Of a DNA stretch of 64,000 bases, positions 9,785 to 19,014 are shown in pieces (the stretch's first letter is position 1; every line of letters begins with the position of its first letter). The stretch comes from Jiella avicenniae (GTDB taxonomy: Bacteria > Pseudomonadota > Alphaproteobacteria > Rhizobiales > Rhizobiaceae). Location of the stretch: positions 356,564-420,563 of the forward strand of contig NZ_JAJUWU010000004.1 of NCBI RefSeq assembly GCF_021390325.1, given 5' to 3'. A program made the translations under genes and the position numbers. Under the pieces are notes generated by a model. The model saw only the letters and a list, made by a program, of their open reading frames with translations. It did no database searches and had not been told where the DNA came from.

Positions 9785-10196
9785 CGACCGGGGCGTTGAG
9801 TTCGATTGCGCCCGTGTGCGTCAGGGTAGCGGCTGGGAAGCTCGCTCGGCTGAGCTTGGCGGCTGGGAACCCCCCTCTGTCCTGCCGGACATCTTCCCCT
9901 CAAGGGGGGAGATCGATCTCGCGCGGGACTCGCCGCGAGGACTGCGTCGTACTGCCTCGCATCAAAGCCGGGTCTGAACGTGCAAACGCGGAGGCGTGGT
10001 GGTCCGCCGCTGCTGAAACGTGTGAAATTTCATCGCGAAGAACAAAGCTGCTGATCTCCCCCCTTGAGGGGGAGATGCCCGGCAGGGCAGAGGGGGGTAC
10101 GCTGCCGCAGCGCTTAACGAATGCTCGTTCTTCTTCTGCGGCTCGTCGTCGACGAAACGACCGACAGGCCGTGCAAGTCGCAGGAGGGAGCAGCCA
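9785..10196. other. Repeat-bearing gap between hisZ and hisG
   Basis: This stretch of about 410 bases holds no gene I can support. Most of it is the MITE-like element at 9870-10097. The last 90 bases contain the ribosome binding site CAGGAGGGAG (10181-10190), placed 6 bases before the hisG ATG. Confidence 0.6.
9870..10097. mobile_element. MITE-like element with ~46-base terminal inverted repeats
   Basis: The left end (9870-9915) and right end (10052-10097) are near-perfect inverted copies: about 42 of 46 positions agree. Each carries CCCCCTCTG, a TGCCGG motif and the core CCCCTCAAGGGGGGAGAT, which is itself palindromic. The 136-base centre has no coding frame. Two inverted ends around a short noncoding core fit a miniature inverted-repeat or hairpin-type intergenic element; similar sequences are, from memory, common in rhizobial genomes. 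Confidence 0.6.
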
Positions 10197-10889
10197 ATGA
10201 CCATCACCCTCGCCATTCCCTCCAAGGGCCGGCTGATGGAGAAGTCGCTCGCGGCCCTGAACGAGGCCGGGATCGTCGTGACCGCCGGCGAGACGCGCTC
10301 CTATCGCACCCAGGTCGAGGGCTTCGACGGGCTGGAAGTGCTTCTTCTGTCGGCCTCGGAGATCGCGCGGGAGCTGCGCGACGGGGCGATCGATTTCGGC
10401 ATCACCGGGGAGGATCTCGTCCGCGAGACGATTCCCGAACCCGATCGCGCCGTCGGCGTCGTCGCCCGCCTCGGCTTCGGCCATGCCGACGTCGTCGTCG
10501 CGGTGCCCGAGGCCTGGGTCGACGTTCAGGCGATGGACGATCTCGGCGACGTCGCCGGCTCGTTCCGGGCGCGGCATGGGCGCCGCCTCAGGATCGCGAC
10601 GAAATACTGGCGGCTGACCCAGGGCTTCTTCAGCCGCACCCACGGCATCCAGAGCTACCGCATCGTCGAGAGCCTCGGCGCCACCGAGGGCGCGCCGGCG
10701 GCGGGCTCGGCCGACATCATCGTCGACATCACCTCGACCGGGTCGACCCTCGTCGCCAACCAGCTGAAGATCCTGTCGGACGGGGTGATCCTGAAGTCGG
10801 AGGCCTGTCTGGTGCGCTCCCATGCGCGGCGGCACGAGCCGGGTGAGGGCGCCCTGTGTGATGAACTCGCCGGCCGCTTCACGCGCTGA
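10197..10889 (+). CDS. hisG: ATP phosphoribosyltransferase, short form
   Basis: A 230-residue HisG catalysing condensation of ATP with PRPP, the first step of histidine synthesis. It opens [16 protein letters not shown] and carries the PRPP-binding loop [15 protein letters not shown]. The length is that of the short form, which lacks the C-terminal regulatory domain and needs HisZ; hisZ is the preceding gene. A strong ribosome binding site (GGAGGG) precedes the ATG. The MITE-like element between hisZ and hisG may affect co-expression. Confidence 0.94.
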   Translation: MTITLAIPSKGRLMEKSLAALNEAGIVVTAGETRSYRTQVEGFDGLEVLLLSASEIARELRDGAIDFGITGEDLVRETIPEPDRAVGVVARLGFGHADVVVAVPEAWVDVQAMDDLGDVAGSFRARHGRRLRIATKYWRLTQGFFSRTHGIQSYRIVESLGATEGAPAAGSADIIVDITSTGSTLVANQLKILSDGVILKSEACLVRSHARRHEPGEGALCDELAGRFTR

Positions 10890-11032
10890 CGGCCGAGCGT
10901 CGTCTGGCGTTGGAAGATGTTTCGTAACAAAATGAAACCGTTCGGAATGCTGATGGCAAGGTCTCGTTGACGGTCCTCCCGTTAGCTGATGGTCGTGTTT
11001 TCAACGACCAGTCGCGAGCGGAGCGCAGCGCC

Positions 11033-11500
11033 ATGTCCCTGACCATTGGATCCAGCACCACGACGACGAGCGTCCTTTCCAGCGACGACACGAACTCCGG
11101 CGTGGACGACGTCGCGGCGATCAAGGACAAACTCGCTTCCGCCCAGACCGCGCTGAGTGAAGCCGAAGAGGCGGGCGACACCGAAGAAGCGACGACCCAG
11201 CAGGCGCTTGTCACCAAATACACCGCCGAACTCGCCAAGGCCCAGAAGGCCGCCGAAAGCGGCGGCGCTGGCGTCGTGCAGGCTTCCGGCCCGGCGATCG
11301 CCGAGAGCGGCGAGGCCAATCCCTACAGGGCGACGGCCCGGATCGACGTCACGACGCTCGCGGCGAGCGCGGAGACGGACCGGGCGGACGGGACGTCGGA
11401 CGCGGCAGCCTCCGCCACGGCGGAAGCCGAGCGGGCCGAGGCCGAATACAAGGCCAACATGCCCCTGGCCGCCGACAAGGCCGAAACGGCGGAGGCATGA
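11033..11500 (+). CDS. Hypothetical acidic Ala-rich coiled-coil protein
   Basis: A 155-residue protein of unknown function. The start MSLTIGSSTTTTSVLSSDD is Ser/Thr-rich, followed by a predicted coiled coil (about residues 30-75, AAIKDKLASAQTALSEAEE). The C-terminal half is Ala/Glu/Asp-rich with another helix (EAERAEAEYKANM). It has no signal peptide or membrane segment. The layout recalls small alphaproteobacterial proteins of unknown role; I assign no function. A TTG at 10967 in the same frame adds unconvincing residues. Confidence 0.55.
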   Translation: MSLTIGSSTTTTSVLSSDDTNSGVDDVAAIKDKLASAQTALSEAEEAGDTEEATTQQALVTKYTAELAKAQKAAESGGAGVVQASGPAIAESGEANPYRATARIDVTTLAASAETDRADGTSDAAASATAEAERAEAEYKANMPLAADKAETAEA

Positions 11501-11517
11501 CGCCGCCCGCTGCGCCG

Positions 11518-11685
11518 TCAGGCGTAGCGGCGCTCGCGGACGGTCTCGTCGACGGCGGTCGAGCCGGCACCCGGGCCGGCGAGGACGAGGAAGCCGCCGG
11601 CGAGCGCGATGTTCTTCAACAGCGCCGTCTGGTCGCCGCCATGGACCAGGAAGCCGGTGGCGACGCAGAACAGCCACGAGTGCGA
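11518..11685 (-). pseudogene. Truncated DoxX-family membrane protein remnant
   Basis: The minus strand encodes about 55 residues resembling the last two helices of DoxX-family membrane proteins: FCVATGFLVHGGDQTALLKN, then IALAGGFLVLAGPGAG, ending in ERRYA and a stop. No start codon or N-terminal three quarters exist upstream; the frame runs back into fumC antisense. Just upstream (11686-11700) another frame gives a hydrophobic FAIALVAVL, suggesting a frameshift as well. This is the tail of a gene lost by deletion. Confidence 0.5.
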
Positions 11686-11747
11686 TGGCGAAGATCCGCG
11701 TCTGGCATTGTCTGAAGACGGTCTGATTGCGGATCCGTCGTCGAGCC

Positions 11748-13136
11748 TCAGGCCGGCGCGATCATCGTCTTCGGGTCGACGATGCGGTCGTAGTCCTCGC
11801 CCGAGACGAGGCCGGAGGCGACCGCCTCCTCGCGCAGCGTCGTGCCGTTCTTGTGCGCGGTCTTCGCGATGTTGGCGGCGTTGTCGTAGCCGATGGTCGG
11901 CGCCAGCGCCGTCACCAGCATCAGCGACTGCTGCATCAGGCTGGCGATCCGCTCCTCGTTGGCTTCGATGCCGTCGACGCAGTGCTCGGCGAAGCTCTCC
12001 ATGCCGTCGGCGAGGAGACGGATCGAGGAGAGGACGGCGTTGGCGATGACCGGCTTGAAGACGTTGAGTTCGAAGTGCCCTTGGGAGGCGGCGACGGTCA
12101 CCGTCGTCTCGTGGCCGAAGACCTCCGTCGCCACCATGGTCAGCGCCTCGCACTGGGTCGGGTTGACCTTGCCGGGCATGATCGAGGAGCCCGGCTCGTT
12201 GGCCGGCAGGTTGAGTTCGCCGAGGCCGGAGCGCGGGCCGGAGCCGAGGAAGCGGATGTCGTTGGCGATCTTCATCAGATCGGCGGCGAGCGTGTTGAGC
12301 GAGCCGTGGAAGAAGGTCAGCGCGCCGTGGGAGGCCAGCGCCTCGAACTTGTTCTCGGCGGTCCGGAAGGGATGGCCGGTGAGCTTCGCGATCTCGGCGG
12401 CGATGTCGGTGTCGAAGCCGATCGGGGCGTTCAGCCCGGTGCCGACGGCGGTGCCGCCCTGGGCCAGCGCCAGGACGCCGTCGAGCGAATCGGCAATGCG
12501 CTTCTTCGCCAGTTCGAGCGCCATGGCGTAGCCGGAGAATTCCTGGCCGAGGGTGACCGGGGTCGCGTCCTGGGTATGGGTGCGGCCGATCTTGATGATG
12601 TCCGCGAATTCCTTCGCCTTGCGGTCCAGCGAGGCGTGCAGCGTCTCCAGCGCCGGCAGGAGCCGGGCCTTCGCCTCGACGACGGTCGCGACATGCATCG
12701 CCGTCGGGAAGACGTCGTTGGACGACTGGCTCATATTGACGTGGTCGTTCGGATGGACGGGCTTCTTCGAGCCCATTTCGCCACCCATCATCTCGATCGC
12801 CCGGTTCGAGATCACCTCGTTGACGTTCATGTTCGTCTGGGTGCCCGAGCCGGTCTGGTAGACGACCAGCGGGAAATGGTCGTCGAGCTTGCCGGCGATG
12901 ATCTCGTCGGCCGCCTTCTCGATGGCGTCGGCGATCTCCTGCGGCAGCCGGCCCTTGGCGGCGGAGACGCGCGCGGCGGCCTTCTTGACGGTGGCCAGCG
13001 CATGGATCACCGGCAGCGGCTGGCGCTCGAGGCCGATCTTGAAATTGTTGCGCGAGCGCTCGGTCTGGGCGCCCCAGTAGCGGTCGTTCGCGACCTCGAT
13101 GGCGCCGATGGAATCGGTCTCGGTGCGTGTCGTCAT
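11748..13136 (-). CDS. fumC: Class II fumarate hydratase
   Basis: A 462-residue, oxygen-stable, iron-independent fumarase converting fumarate to malate in the TCA cycle. It belongs to the aspartase/fumarase superfamily: signature [24 protein letters not shown] and [13 protein letters not shown] are all present, and the length is standard. It is transcribed alone, divergently from a small lipoprotein gene; a DoxX remnant lies downstream. Confidence 0.97.
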   Translation of the reverse strand: MTTRTETDSIGAIEVANDRYWGAQTERSRNNFKIGLERQPLPVIHALATVKKAAARVSAAKGRLPQEIADAIEKAADEIIAGKLDDHFPLVVYQTGSGTQTNMNVNEVISNRAIEMMGGEMGSKKPVHPNDHVNMSQSSNDVFPTAMHVATVVEAKARLLPALETLHASLDRKAKEFADIIKIGRTHTQDATPVTLGQEFSGYAMALELAKKRIADSLDGVLALAQGGTAVGTGLNAPIGFDTDIAAEIAKLTGHPFRTAENKFEALASHGALTFFHGSLNTLAADLMKIANDIRFLGSGPRSGLGELNLPANEPGSSIMPGKVNPTQCEALTMVATEVFGHETTVTVAASQGHFELNVFKPVIANAVLSSIRLLADGMESFAEHCVDGIEANEERIASLMQQSLMLVTALAPTIGYDNAANIAKTAHKNGTTLREEAVASGLVSGEDYDRIVDPKTMIAPA

Positions 13137-13346
13137 GGGGGTGCCCCTCCTTCAAGACTGCGTGTCCGGATTGCCAATAGCGGCGGCGGACCGGGATCGA
13201 AAGAGCGGCGGCAGGGTAAAATCGTTTGAAATTTGCCGGGCTGCGACGACTGCGTCAGGAAGGCGCGTTGAAAAACCTTGCCGTTTTGTCATCGCGACCG
13301 ATTTTCTCGTCACCGACCATTCCCCAATCCCGGAAAGGATGAAGAC

Positions 13347-13562
13347 ATGAAAACCATGGTGAGGAGCGCCGTCGTCCTGAGCCTCGTGGCAGGCCTCGCG
13401 ATCAGCGCCGGCTGCAGCCGGACGCAGAAGACGCTGGCGGGCGCCGGCATCGGCGGCGCGACAGGCGCGGTGGCCGGCAATGCGATCGCCGGCAGCGGCG
13501 GCGCCATCGTCGGCGGCGTCGGCGGTGCGGTCGTCGGCGGGGCGGTCGGCCGGAACTACTGA
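13347..13562 (+). CDS. Small glycine-zipper lipoprotein
   Basis: A 71-residue lipoprotein. Its signal peptide ends in the lipobox ISAGC (Cys about residue 23), so the mature N-terminus is lipidated. The rest is nearly all Gly/Ala zipper repeats (GAGIGGATGAVAGNAI, GGVGGAVVGGAVGR), a pattern of outer-membrane-associated YMGG/SlyB-like peptides. The ribosome binding site GGAAAGGA precedes the ATG. The exact role is unknown. A strong hairpin terminator follows immediately. Confidence 0.75.
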   Translation: MKTMVRSAVVLSLVAGLAISAGCSRTQKTLAGAGIGGATGAVAGNAIAGSGGAIVGGVGGAVVGGAVGRNY

Positions 13563-13567
13563 ACGAG

Positions 13568-13599
13568 AAGGCTCCCGGCCCGCCCGGTCCGGGAGCCTT
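13568..13599. terminator. Hairpin terminator, possibly bidirectional
   Basis: An 11-base stem AAGGCTCCCGG / CCGGGAGCCTT surrounds a 10-base loop just after the lipoprotein stop codon. It lies between convergent genes (the lipoprotein and the porin), so it could end transcripts from both sides. The following T-run is weak. Confidence 0.65.
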
Positions 13600-13630
13600 G
13601 CCGAAAAGGTGCGATCGGCCGATCCCCAGA

Positions 13631-14464
13631 TCACCGGCCGGCGAACTTGCCGACGATCTCGCTGAGGCTGGTGGACACGGCGACGGAGGCGACCACGGTC
13701 GACCCGCACTGGAAGGCGCCGGTGCAGAAGGCGTCCGCATCGATGTCGGTGTCGTGATAGCGCACGTCGAAGGAGACGTTGTCGTTGAACTCGTAGGTCA
13801 GCCCGGCATCCCAGACGAAATGCTCGCGGTAGCGGTCCTTTTCGAAGGCCTGATAGCCGAGCGAGCCGGAAAAGCTCAGATCGTGCGGCAGCGGCACCTC
13901 GATCGCGCCCTTGGTGAAATAGCCCGTATCGTCCTGGCCGAAATAGTTCGGCGCGTAGGCGAAGGTTCCGGTGACCGTCGCGACGTCCTCGAAGGTATAG
14001 GACAGCGAGTTGAAAAACTCCGGATAATCCTGATCCGGCACGTCGTGATAGGTGTAGTAGTAATAGGTCAAGTCGACCGACCAGTTGCCGAAGCTCGGAC
14101 GCCAGGCGACGAAGGGATCGAACTCCAGATGCGGCTCCGGCGTACCGAAATCGACGTTCGAGGCGAAGAAGCCGACGTGGAAGTCGTGGAACTTCATGTC
14201 AACCGTGCCCTGCAGCGCGGGGGCGCGATCGGTCTGGGAGTAGCCGCGCAGCGAGACGTAGTCGGTCAGGCCCTCGACCGTGAAGGTCACGTCGAAGACG
14301 TCAGGGTCGAGCGAGGATACGGCCTCTTGCCCCCGCGACGAGGGGCCGGCCTCCTGCGCCGATGCGGCTGATGCGCCCAGAAGCGCGAATGCCGCGGCAA
14401 GGATGCCGGCGGCTGCCGGCGAATACGCGGTCTTTCGACGCGAGACGTTTTTCCGGATGTCCAC
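13631..14464 (-). CDS. TorF-family putative outer-membrane porin
   Basis: A porin-like protein of 277 residues. The signal peptide (GILAAAFALLGASAASA) is followed by beta-strand-rich sequence with alternating aromatics (FHVGFFASNVDF, VDLTYYYYTYHDV, DVRYHDTDID), typical of the TIGR02001/TorF family of small outer-membrane beta barrels. The GTG at 14464 is preceded by GAGGGGAG at ideal spacing; an ATG at 14479 is an alternative that adds five residues. The transported solute is unknown. The gene shares a converging terminator with the small lipoprotein gene. Confidence 0.8.
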   Translation of the reverse strand: MDIRKNVSRRKTAYSPAAAGILAAAFALLGASAASAQEAGPSSRGQEAVSSLDPDVFDVTFTVEGLTDYVSLRGYSQTDRAPALQGTVDMKFHDFHVGFFASNVDFGTPEPHLEFDPFVAWRPSFGNWSVDLTYYYYTYHDVPDQDYPEFFNSLSYTFEDVATVTGTFAYAPNYFGQDDTGYFTKGAIEVPLPHDLSFSGSLGYQAFEKDRYREHFVWDAGLTYEFNDNVSFDVRYHDTDIDADAFCTGAFQCGSTVVASVAVSTSLSEIVGKFAGR

Positions 14465-14632
14465 GCCACTCCCCTCCATGTTCGAACATTTGGGCAGGGT
14501 AGCGATCGTGGCCGCCGGATAAACCTTCAAATTGCATCGCGACGGCATGCCGACGGCCGATGTCACGACCATGTCACAGTCCTGGTCGCGGCTAAGGATG
14601 ACCGGGAGCAGAATCTTCGAGAGCTGCAGGAT

Positions 14633-14659
14633 GAAAAAAGCCGGGCGCTGGGCCCGGCT
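14633..14659 (-). terminator. Rho-independent terminator of the OmpA-family gene
   Basis: Read on the minus strand, an 8-base stem AGCCGGGC / GCCCGGCT with a 5-base loop is followed by six T residues. It lies 43 bases beyond the stop of the OmpA-family lipoprotein gene, as expected for an intrinsic terminator. Confidence 0.8.
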
Positions 14660-14702
14660 CTCCGCATCTGGTCGAGGTTGCAAAGCGACGCCGGATCGTT
14701 CG

Positions 14703-15365
14703 TCAGCCGGAGGTCAGCGGCGAGATCGAGATCTCCACCCGGCGGTTCTGGGCGCGGCCGGATTCCGTCGCGTTGGAGGCGACCGGGCGGCTCTCGCCGA
14801 AGCCCTGGGTGTTCAAGCGGCGCGGATCGACGCCTTGGCTCGCCAGATACTGGCTGACCGACGAGGCCCGCTGCTGCGAAAGCTGGAGGTTGTAGGCGTC
14901 CGATCCCTGGCTGTCGGTGTGGCCGTAGACGTCGACGATCGACCGGTCGAATTCCTCGAGCACAAGGGCGACGGAATTCAGCGTCGGATAGAAGCCCGGC
15001 AGGATCGAAGCCTGATCGGTCGGGAAGGTGATGTTCGACGGCATGTTGAGGATGATCCGGTCGCCGACGCGGGTGACGGAGACGCCCGTGCCCTGAAGCT
15101 GGGCGCGCAGCTTGGCTTCCTGGTTGTCCATGTAGAGGCCGATGCCACCGCCGGTCAGCGCGCCGACGCCGGCGCCGATCAGCGCCGCCTTGCCGCCGTC
15201 GTGGCCCGTCGCCCGGCCGATCACATAGCCGCCGAGCGCGCCGACGCCGGCGCCGATGCCGGCGCCGCCGAGCGTGTTGGAGATCTTCTGTTCACCCGTA
15301 TAGGGATCGGTCGTGCAGCCGGCGAAGGCGGCAGTGAGGGCGAGGGCGAGGGCGAGTTTCTTCAT
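14703..15365 (-). CDS. OmpA-family lipoprotein with glycine-zipper domain
   Basis: A 220-residue outer-membrane lipoprotein. The signal peptide ends AFAGC (lipobox). Residues 30-85 are glycine-zipper repeats (GGAGIGAGVGALGGYVIG), and the C-terminal OmpA domain (about 105-215) carries the peptidoglycan-binding pattern VYGHTDSQGSDAYNLQLSQ and ends NRRVEISI. It should tether the outer membrane to peptidoglycan, like the YiaD family. Monocistronic, with its own terminator at 14633-14659. Confidence 0.9.
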   Translation of the reverse strand: MKKLALALALTAAFAGCTTDPYTGEQKISNTLGGAGIGAGVGALGGYVIGRATGHDGGKAALIGAGVGALTGGGIGLYMDNQEAKLRAQLQGTGVSVTRVGDRIILNMPSNITFPTDQASILPGFYPTLNSVALVLEEFDRSIVDVYGHTDSQGSDAYNLQLSQQRASSVSQYLASQGVDPRRLNTQGFGESRPVASNATESGRAQNRRVEISISPLTSG

Positions 15366-15606
15366 CGGGACGTGACCAGCCTTTGGCGACGGGCTTTCCG
15401 CCCGTTCGCATTGTTCCTTCGATGCGCCGATAGTGACCAGAATTGTCGGGATTAGGGCTCGCGGGGCGGCGCGGCGATTTGTCGTGCGTTGTTGCATCGC
15501 GACCACGCTCGGCAAGGAGTTCGTCCATCCCGCCTGCTCGAAGGAGGGGCAGCCCCGGCCGTGGCGCTTCCGCCGCGCGAGGTCTGCGAGGGCCGGTCCG
15601 TGTCGC

Positions 15607-16803
15607 TCAGATCCCGGCGGTGCGGACGACGAAGGCGGCGATGCTCGCCAGGGCCAGCAGCGCGCCGCAGAAGACGATCAGGCGGTTCGCCCAGCCGGTC
15701 CGGTCGTAGACCTCGAGGATGGCGGCGACGGCGGCCGGCAGGGTGATCAGGATCGGGTGAAACCAGTATCCCTTCAAGACGGTCGTGCCGCTCGCCAACA
15801 CTAGAAGAAGAGCCAGCGCGAAGGACGCGCCGATCGCCGTCACGAGATAGCGGGTTCCGGCCCCGAGCCGGCCGAAAGCCCCACGCACCGCCCGGCCATC
15901 GAGGCGCGCCAGGACCACGGCGGCGAGCGCCACCCCCAAGAGCGGCCCACAATAGGCGAGAGCCTGGAACGCGAAGTCGGCGAGACCGGCCAGGCGATCG
16001 AGAAGCATCGAACCGGAGCCGTGAAAGCCGAACTTGTCGGCGCTGTCGTCCAGCGTCTCGATCCGCCCGGCCGCCAGCCAGGCGAGCGGTGCGGCGAGAA
16101 TGGCGAGGAAGGCCACCGCGGCGACGGCGATCCTTGATGTCCGAAGGGCGGGGCGAACGGCGCTAAGGGCGAGACCGGCGGCGGCCGAGCCGGCAATCGC
16201 GACGAGGCTGTTGTATTTTCCCAGCACGGCGAGGGCCGCGCTGGCACCCATCAGGGCGTACGAACCCGTCGTCCGGCGGCGCAACGTCACGAGAAACGCC
16301 AGCTGGAAGAGGGCTGTGAACAGCATGCCGCTGAGCGAGTGGCTGAAGGTGCGCTGCGCTTCCCATCCGACCGTCGGCATCAGGAACAGGCCGAGCGCCG
16401 CCGAGGAGGCTCCCTGGCGCGAAAGCTGCAATTCGCGGCCGATCCCGTAGAGCGTGGTCGCCAGGAGAATAAGGACGGTGAAGCGGGTGACGTAGATCGC
16501 CGCGATGTCGCTTCCCACCACCAGATCGACGAGCTTGATCAGCCAGGTGTGGAGCGGCGGCTGGACGCCGCTGTAGCCGAACGCCCACCGGCCCATTTCG
16601 GCGAGCTGCTGGCGGTCGTCGAAGCCCGGAGGGGGACTGGCGACGACGTTGATGGCGAGATTGGCGAGATAGACCAGCGCGACGAAGACCAGCGGCAGGG
16701 GCAGGGGGCCGAGCCGCGCCGAAGCGAAGCGCGCGACGGCGGCATCGAGCATGGCGGTTCTGGCGAACAGGCGGCGGAGACGGCCGGGCGAGCCGGCGTC
16801 CAT
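15607..16803 (-). CDS. GT39-type polytopic glycosyltransferase
   Basis: A 398-residue integral membrane protein with about ten predicted helices, resembling the ArnT/PMT (GT-C, family 39) glycosyltransferases that use polyprenyl-phosphate sugars. The first large loop contains FDDRQQLAEMGRWAFGYSGVQPPLHTW; the Asp pair and the PPLHTW motif match the catalytic-loop pattern of this family. The sugar acceptor is unknown; lipid A or a surface glycan is possible. ATG at 16803 is chosen over an upstream TTG at 16875. Confidence 0.82.
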   Translation of the reverse strand: MDAGSPGRLRRLFARTAMLDAAVARFASARLGPLPLPLVFVALVYLANLAINVVASPPPGFDDRQQLAEMGRWAFGYSGVQPPLHTWLIKLVDLVVGSDIAAIYVTRFTVLILLATTLYGIGRELQLSRQGASSAALGLFLMPTVGWEAQRTFSHSLSGMLFTALFQLAFLVTLRRRTTGSYALMGASAALAVLGKYNSLVAIAGSAAAGLALSAVRPALRTSRIAVAAVAFLAILAAPLAWLAAGRIETLDDSADKFGFHGSGSMLLDRLAGLADFAFQALAYCGPLLGVALAAVVLARLDGRAVRGAFGRLGAGTRYLVTAIGASFALALLLVLASGTTVLKGYWFHPILITLPAAVAAILEVYDRTGWANRLIVFCGALLALASIAAFVVRTAGI

Positions 16804-16969
16804 GGGATCGTCCGTGACGGTCAAGAAATCATCCGAAGAAAATGGTCGGCTGTCAGCAGCAGTCCGCGCATTCAAAAATGTCGCCGGTCCCTGCCGCTGC
16901 CGGCCTTCGTCGGTCTTCTAAGTGATAGTGTCGGAATCGTCCAATCGAGTTGCCTGCGGAACGCTACCC

Positions 16970-17872
16970 TCATGACTTGAAGGAGTGTTCGCGATGCCAC
17001 TCGAGAAACTGAGGCAGCGGGCGGGCCGAGGGATGGTCTGGCGGAGTGGCTCGACCATTGCGATTGAGCAAAGATCTCACTGCATCCAAGTCATTCACAT
17101 GTCTCGAAATCATGATGTCGAGGTTGTTGGAAAGGCTGACCAGGCCACGATCGAACATCCAATGGATCGTTCCAGAAAGCGCGATGCCGTTTCCAATCAC
17201 ATCCGGTCCTCCGCTTTCGACGGGCTGAATGTGGGCGGCCTCCACTTCTGCGCGACCTCCGCCATTGACGAGCTTGAGCCCGGTCAAGGCGCAGCGGGAG
17301 TCGTATGCTTTCAGGACGACGCGCCTGAACATGCGATCTCGATAGTCTCTCGAAACCAATTGCCGTTCTCGGTCCCCGATCGAACCGGCGGCATAAGGTG
17401 CTTGCTCTTCGGCGAATTGGAAACCTGCATCGCCGATGTCAACACGCGGCAAAAACGTCTCGTCGTAAGGCAAGCCGCGCGCGATAATCCGTGCGAAATC
17501 CGCCGGTCCTAAGGGACGAACTGCGGCTTGGGCACGGCCGGAGATGTTTCCCGCCTCGTTCAAAAGTCCCCTCTCGATCAATCCTCCGCCTGGAAGATTG
17601 AAAGCAACGTGCTCGACAAAATCGAGATAGGTTCCAGGTTCGATCAAGGCGTAGAACATGTCGTCACTCCCGGGGTCGGGCACGACTTCTTGGACCCGGG
17701 CGACGGCGAAATATCCGCGCGTGCGGAGAACCTTTCGGGGCTCGTAATAGACGATCCAGTCACCGACGCAGGCTTCGACTCGGCGCAGATATTGGCGGGG
17801 GAAATGATAGCGCTCGGCCGGCGTATCTCGATAGATCGAATCGAATCGATGGATGAAAACGCCGAATGCCAT
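16970..17872 (-). CDS. HNH endonuclease with PUA/EVE-like N-terminal domain
   Basis: A 300-residue protein. The C-terminal third has an HNH_2-type nuclease: CALTG (194-198), AHIQPV (213-218), NGIAL (228-232) and the IHWMFDRG block with His237, all consistent with an active site. Residues 1-95 look like a PUA/EVE-type reader (GDWIVYYEPRK, GYFAVARVQEVVPDPG). A reader fused to HNH is the layout of some modification-dependent restriction enzymes, so a defence role is plausible but inferred. Sampled stretches are near 50-55% G+C, below the flanking genes, which suggests horizontal gain. No methylase is adjacent. Confidence 0.7.
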   Translation of the reverse strand: MAFGVFIHRFDSIYRDTPAERYHFPRQYLRRVEACVGDWIVYYEPRKVLRTRGYFAVARVQEVVPDPGSDDMFYALIEPGTYLDFVEHVAFNLPGGGLIERGLLNEAGNISGRAQAAVRPLGPADFARIIARGLPYDETFLPRVDIGDAGFQFAEEQAPYAAGSIGDRERQLVSRDYRDRMFRRVVLKAYDSRCALTGLKLVNGGGRAEVEAAHIQPVESGGPDVIGNGIALSGTIHWMFDRGLVSLSNNLDIMISRHVNDLDAVRSLLNRNGRATPPDHPSARPLPQFLEWHREHSFKS

Positions 17873-17982
17873 TGCCTATGGATAGCGCAGCATCGACGGT
17901 TCGCAAACGTCGATGTTTTGGCGGTCTGAGGCTCGCCCGGCAGAACCGGGCTAAGCCATTTTCAACGCGAGAAATTCTCGCT

Positions 17983-19014
17983 TCAGGCCGCCTTCCTCTG
18001 CTTCAGGAGCCCGCGATTGACCAGCAACTCGGCGATCTGCACCGTGTTCAGCGCCGCGCCCTTGCGAAGGTTGTCCGAGACGACCCAGATGTTGAGGCCG
18101 TTGTCCAGCGTCTGGTCCTCGCGGATGCGCGAGATGTAGGTGGCGTCCTCGCCGGCGCTTTCATAGGGCGTGACGTAGCCGCCGTCCTCGTGCTTGTCGA
18201 CGACGAGGCATCCCGGCGCCTGGCGCAGGATCTCGCGCGCCTCGTCGGCGCTGATCTCGTTCTCGAACTCGATGTTGACGGCTTCCGAATGGCCGATGAA
18301 CACCGGTACGCGGACCGCCGTGCAGGTGACCTTGATCTTCGGATCGAGCATCTTCTTGGTTTCGGCCATCACCTTCCACTCTTCCTTGGTGGAGCCGTCT
18401 TCCATGAAGACGTCGATGTGGGGGATGACGTTGAAGGCGATGCGCTTGGTGAACTTCTTCTTCTCCACCGGATCGGCGACGAACACGGCGCGGGACTGCT
18501 GGAACAGCTCGTCCATGCCGTCCTTGCCGGCGCCGGAGACCGACTGGTAGGTGGAGACGACGACCCGCTTGATCTTCGCGCGGTCGTGCAGCGGCTTCAG
18601 CGCGACGACGAGCTGGGCGGTCGAGCAGTTCGGATTGGCGATGATGTTCTTCTTGGTGAAGCCGGAGACGGCGTCGGCATTCACCTCGGGCACGATCAGC
18701 GGCACGTCCGGGTCGTAGCGCCAGGCCGAGGAATTGTCGATGACGACGCAGCCCTGCGCGCCGATCTTCGGCGAATACTGCTTGGAGATCTCGCCGCCGG
18801 CCGACATCAGGCAGATGTCGATGTCGGAAAAGTCGAAGCCCTCCAGCGCCTTGACCTTCAGCGTCTCCTCGCCGAAGGAAACCTCCGTGCCCTGGCTGCG
18901 GCGCGAGGCGAGCGCCACCACCTCGTCGGCCGGAAAGCCGCGCTCGGAAAGGATCGACAGCATCTCGCGACCGACATTGCCGGTGGCCCCGACGACGGCA
19001 ACCTTGTAGCCCAT
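17983..19014 (-). CDS. asd: Aspartate-semialdehyde dehydrogenase
   Basis: A 343-residue NADPH-dependent enzyme making aspartate semialdehyde for lysine, threonine, methionine and diaminopimelate synthesis. The N-terminal Rossmann motif is VAVVGATGNVGREML, and the catalytic Cys is in NPNCSTAQL (about residue 129). VSGAGKDGMDEL and the late ISRIRED are typical of the family. The gene stands alone. Confidence 0.96.
   Translation of the reverse strand: MGYKVAVVGATGNVGREMLSILSERGFPADEVVALASRRSQGTEVSFGEETLKVKALEGFDFSDIDICLMSAGGEISKQYSPKIGAQGCVVIDNSSAWRYDPDVPLIVPEVNADAVSGFTKKNIIANPNCSTAQLVVALKPLHDRAKIKRVVVSTYQSVSGAGKDGMDELFQQSRAVFVADPVEKKKFTKRIAFNVIPHIDVFMEDGSTKEEWKVMAETKKMLDPKIKVTCTAVRVPVFIGHSEAVNIEFENEISADEAREILRQAPGCLVVDKHEDGGYVTPYESAGEDATYISRIREDQTLDNGLNIWVVSDNLRKGAALNTVQIAELLVNRGLLKQRKAA

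Noticed and set aside
11727..13229. 500-codon frame antisense to fumC
   Set aside because: It is the complement of a highly conserved enzyme, with biased Arg/Asp/Gly composition.
17966..17982. Short palindrome GCGAGAAATTCTCGC after asd, considered as terminator
   Set aside because: The loop is a single base and there is no T-run, so it is unlikely to form an effective terminator hairpin.
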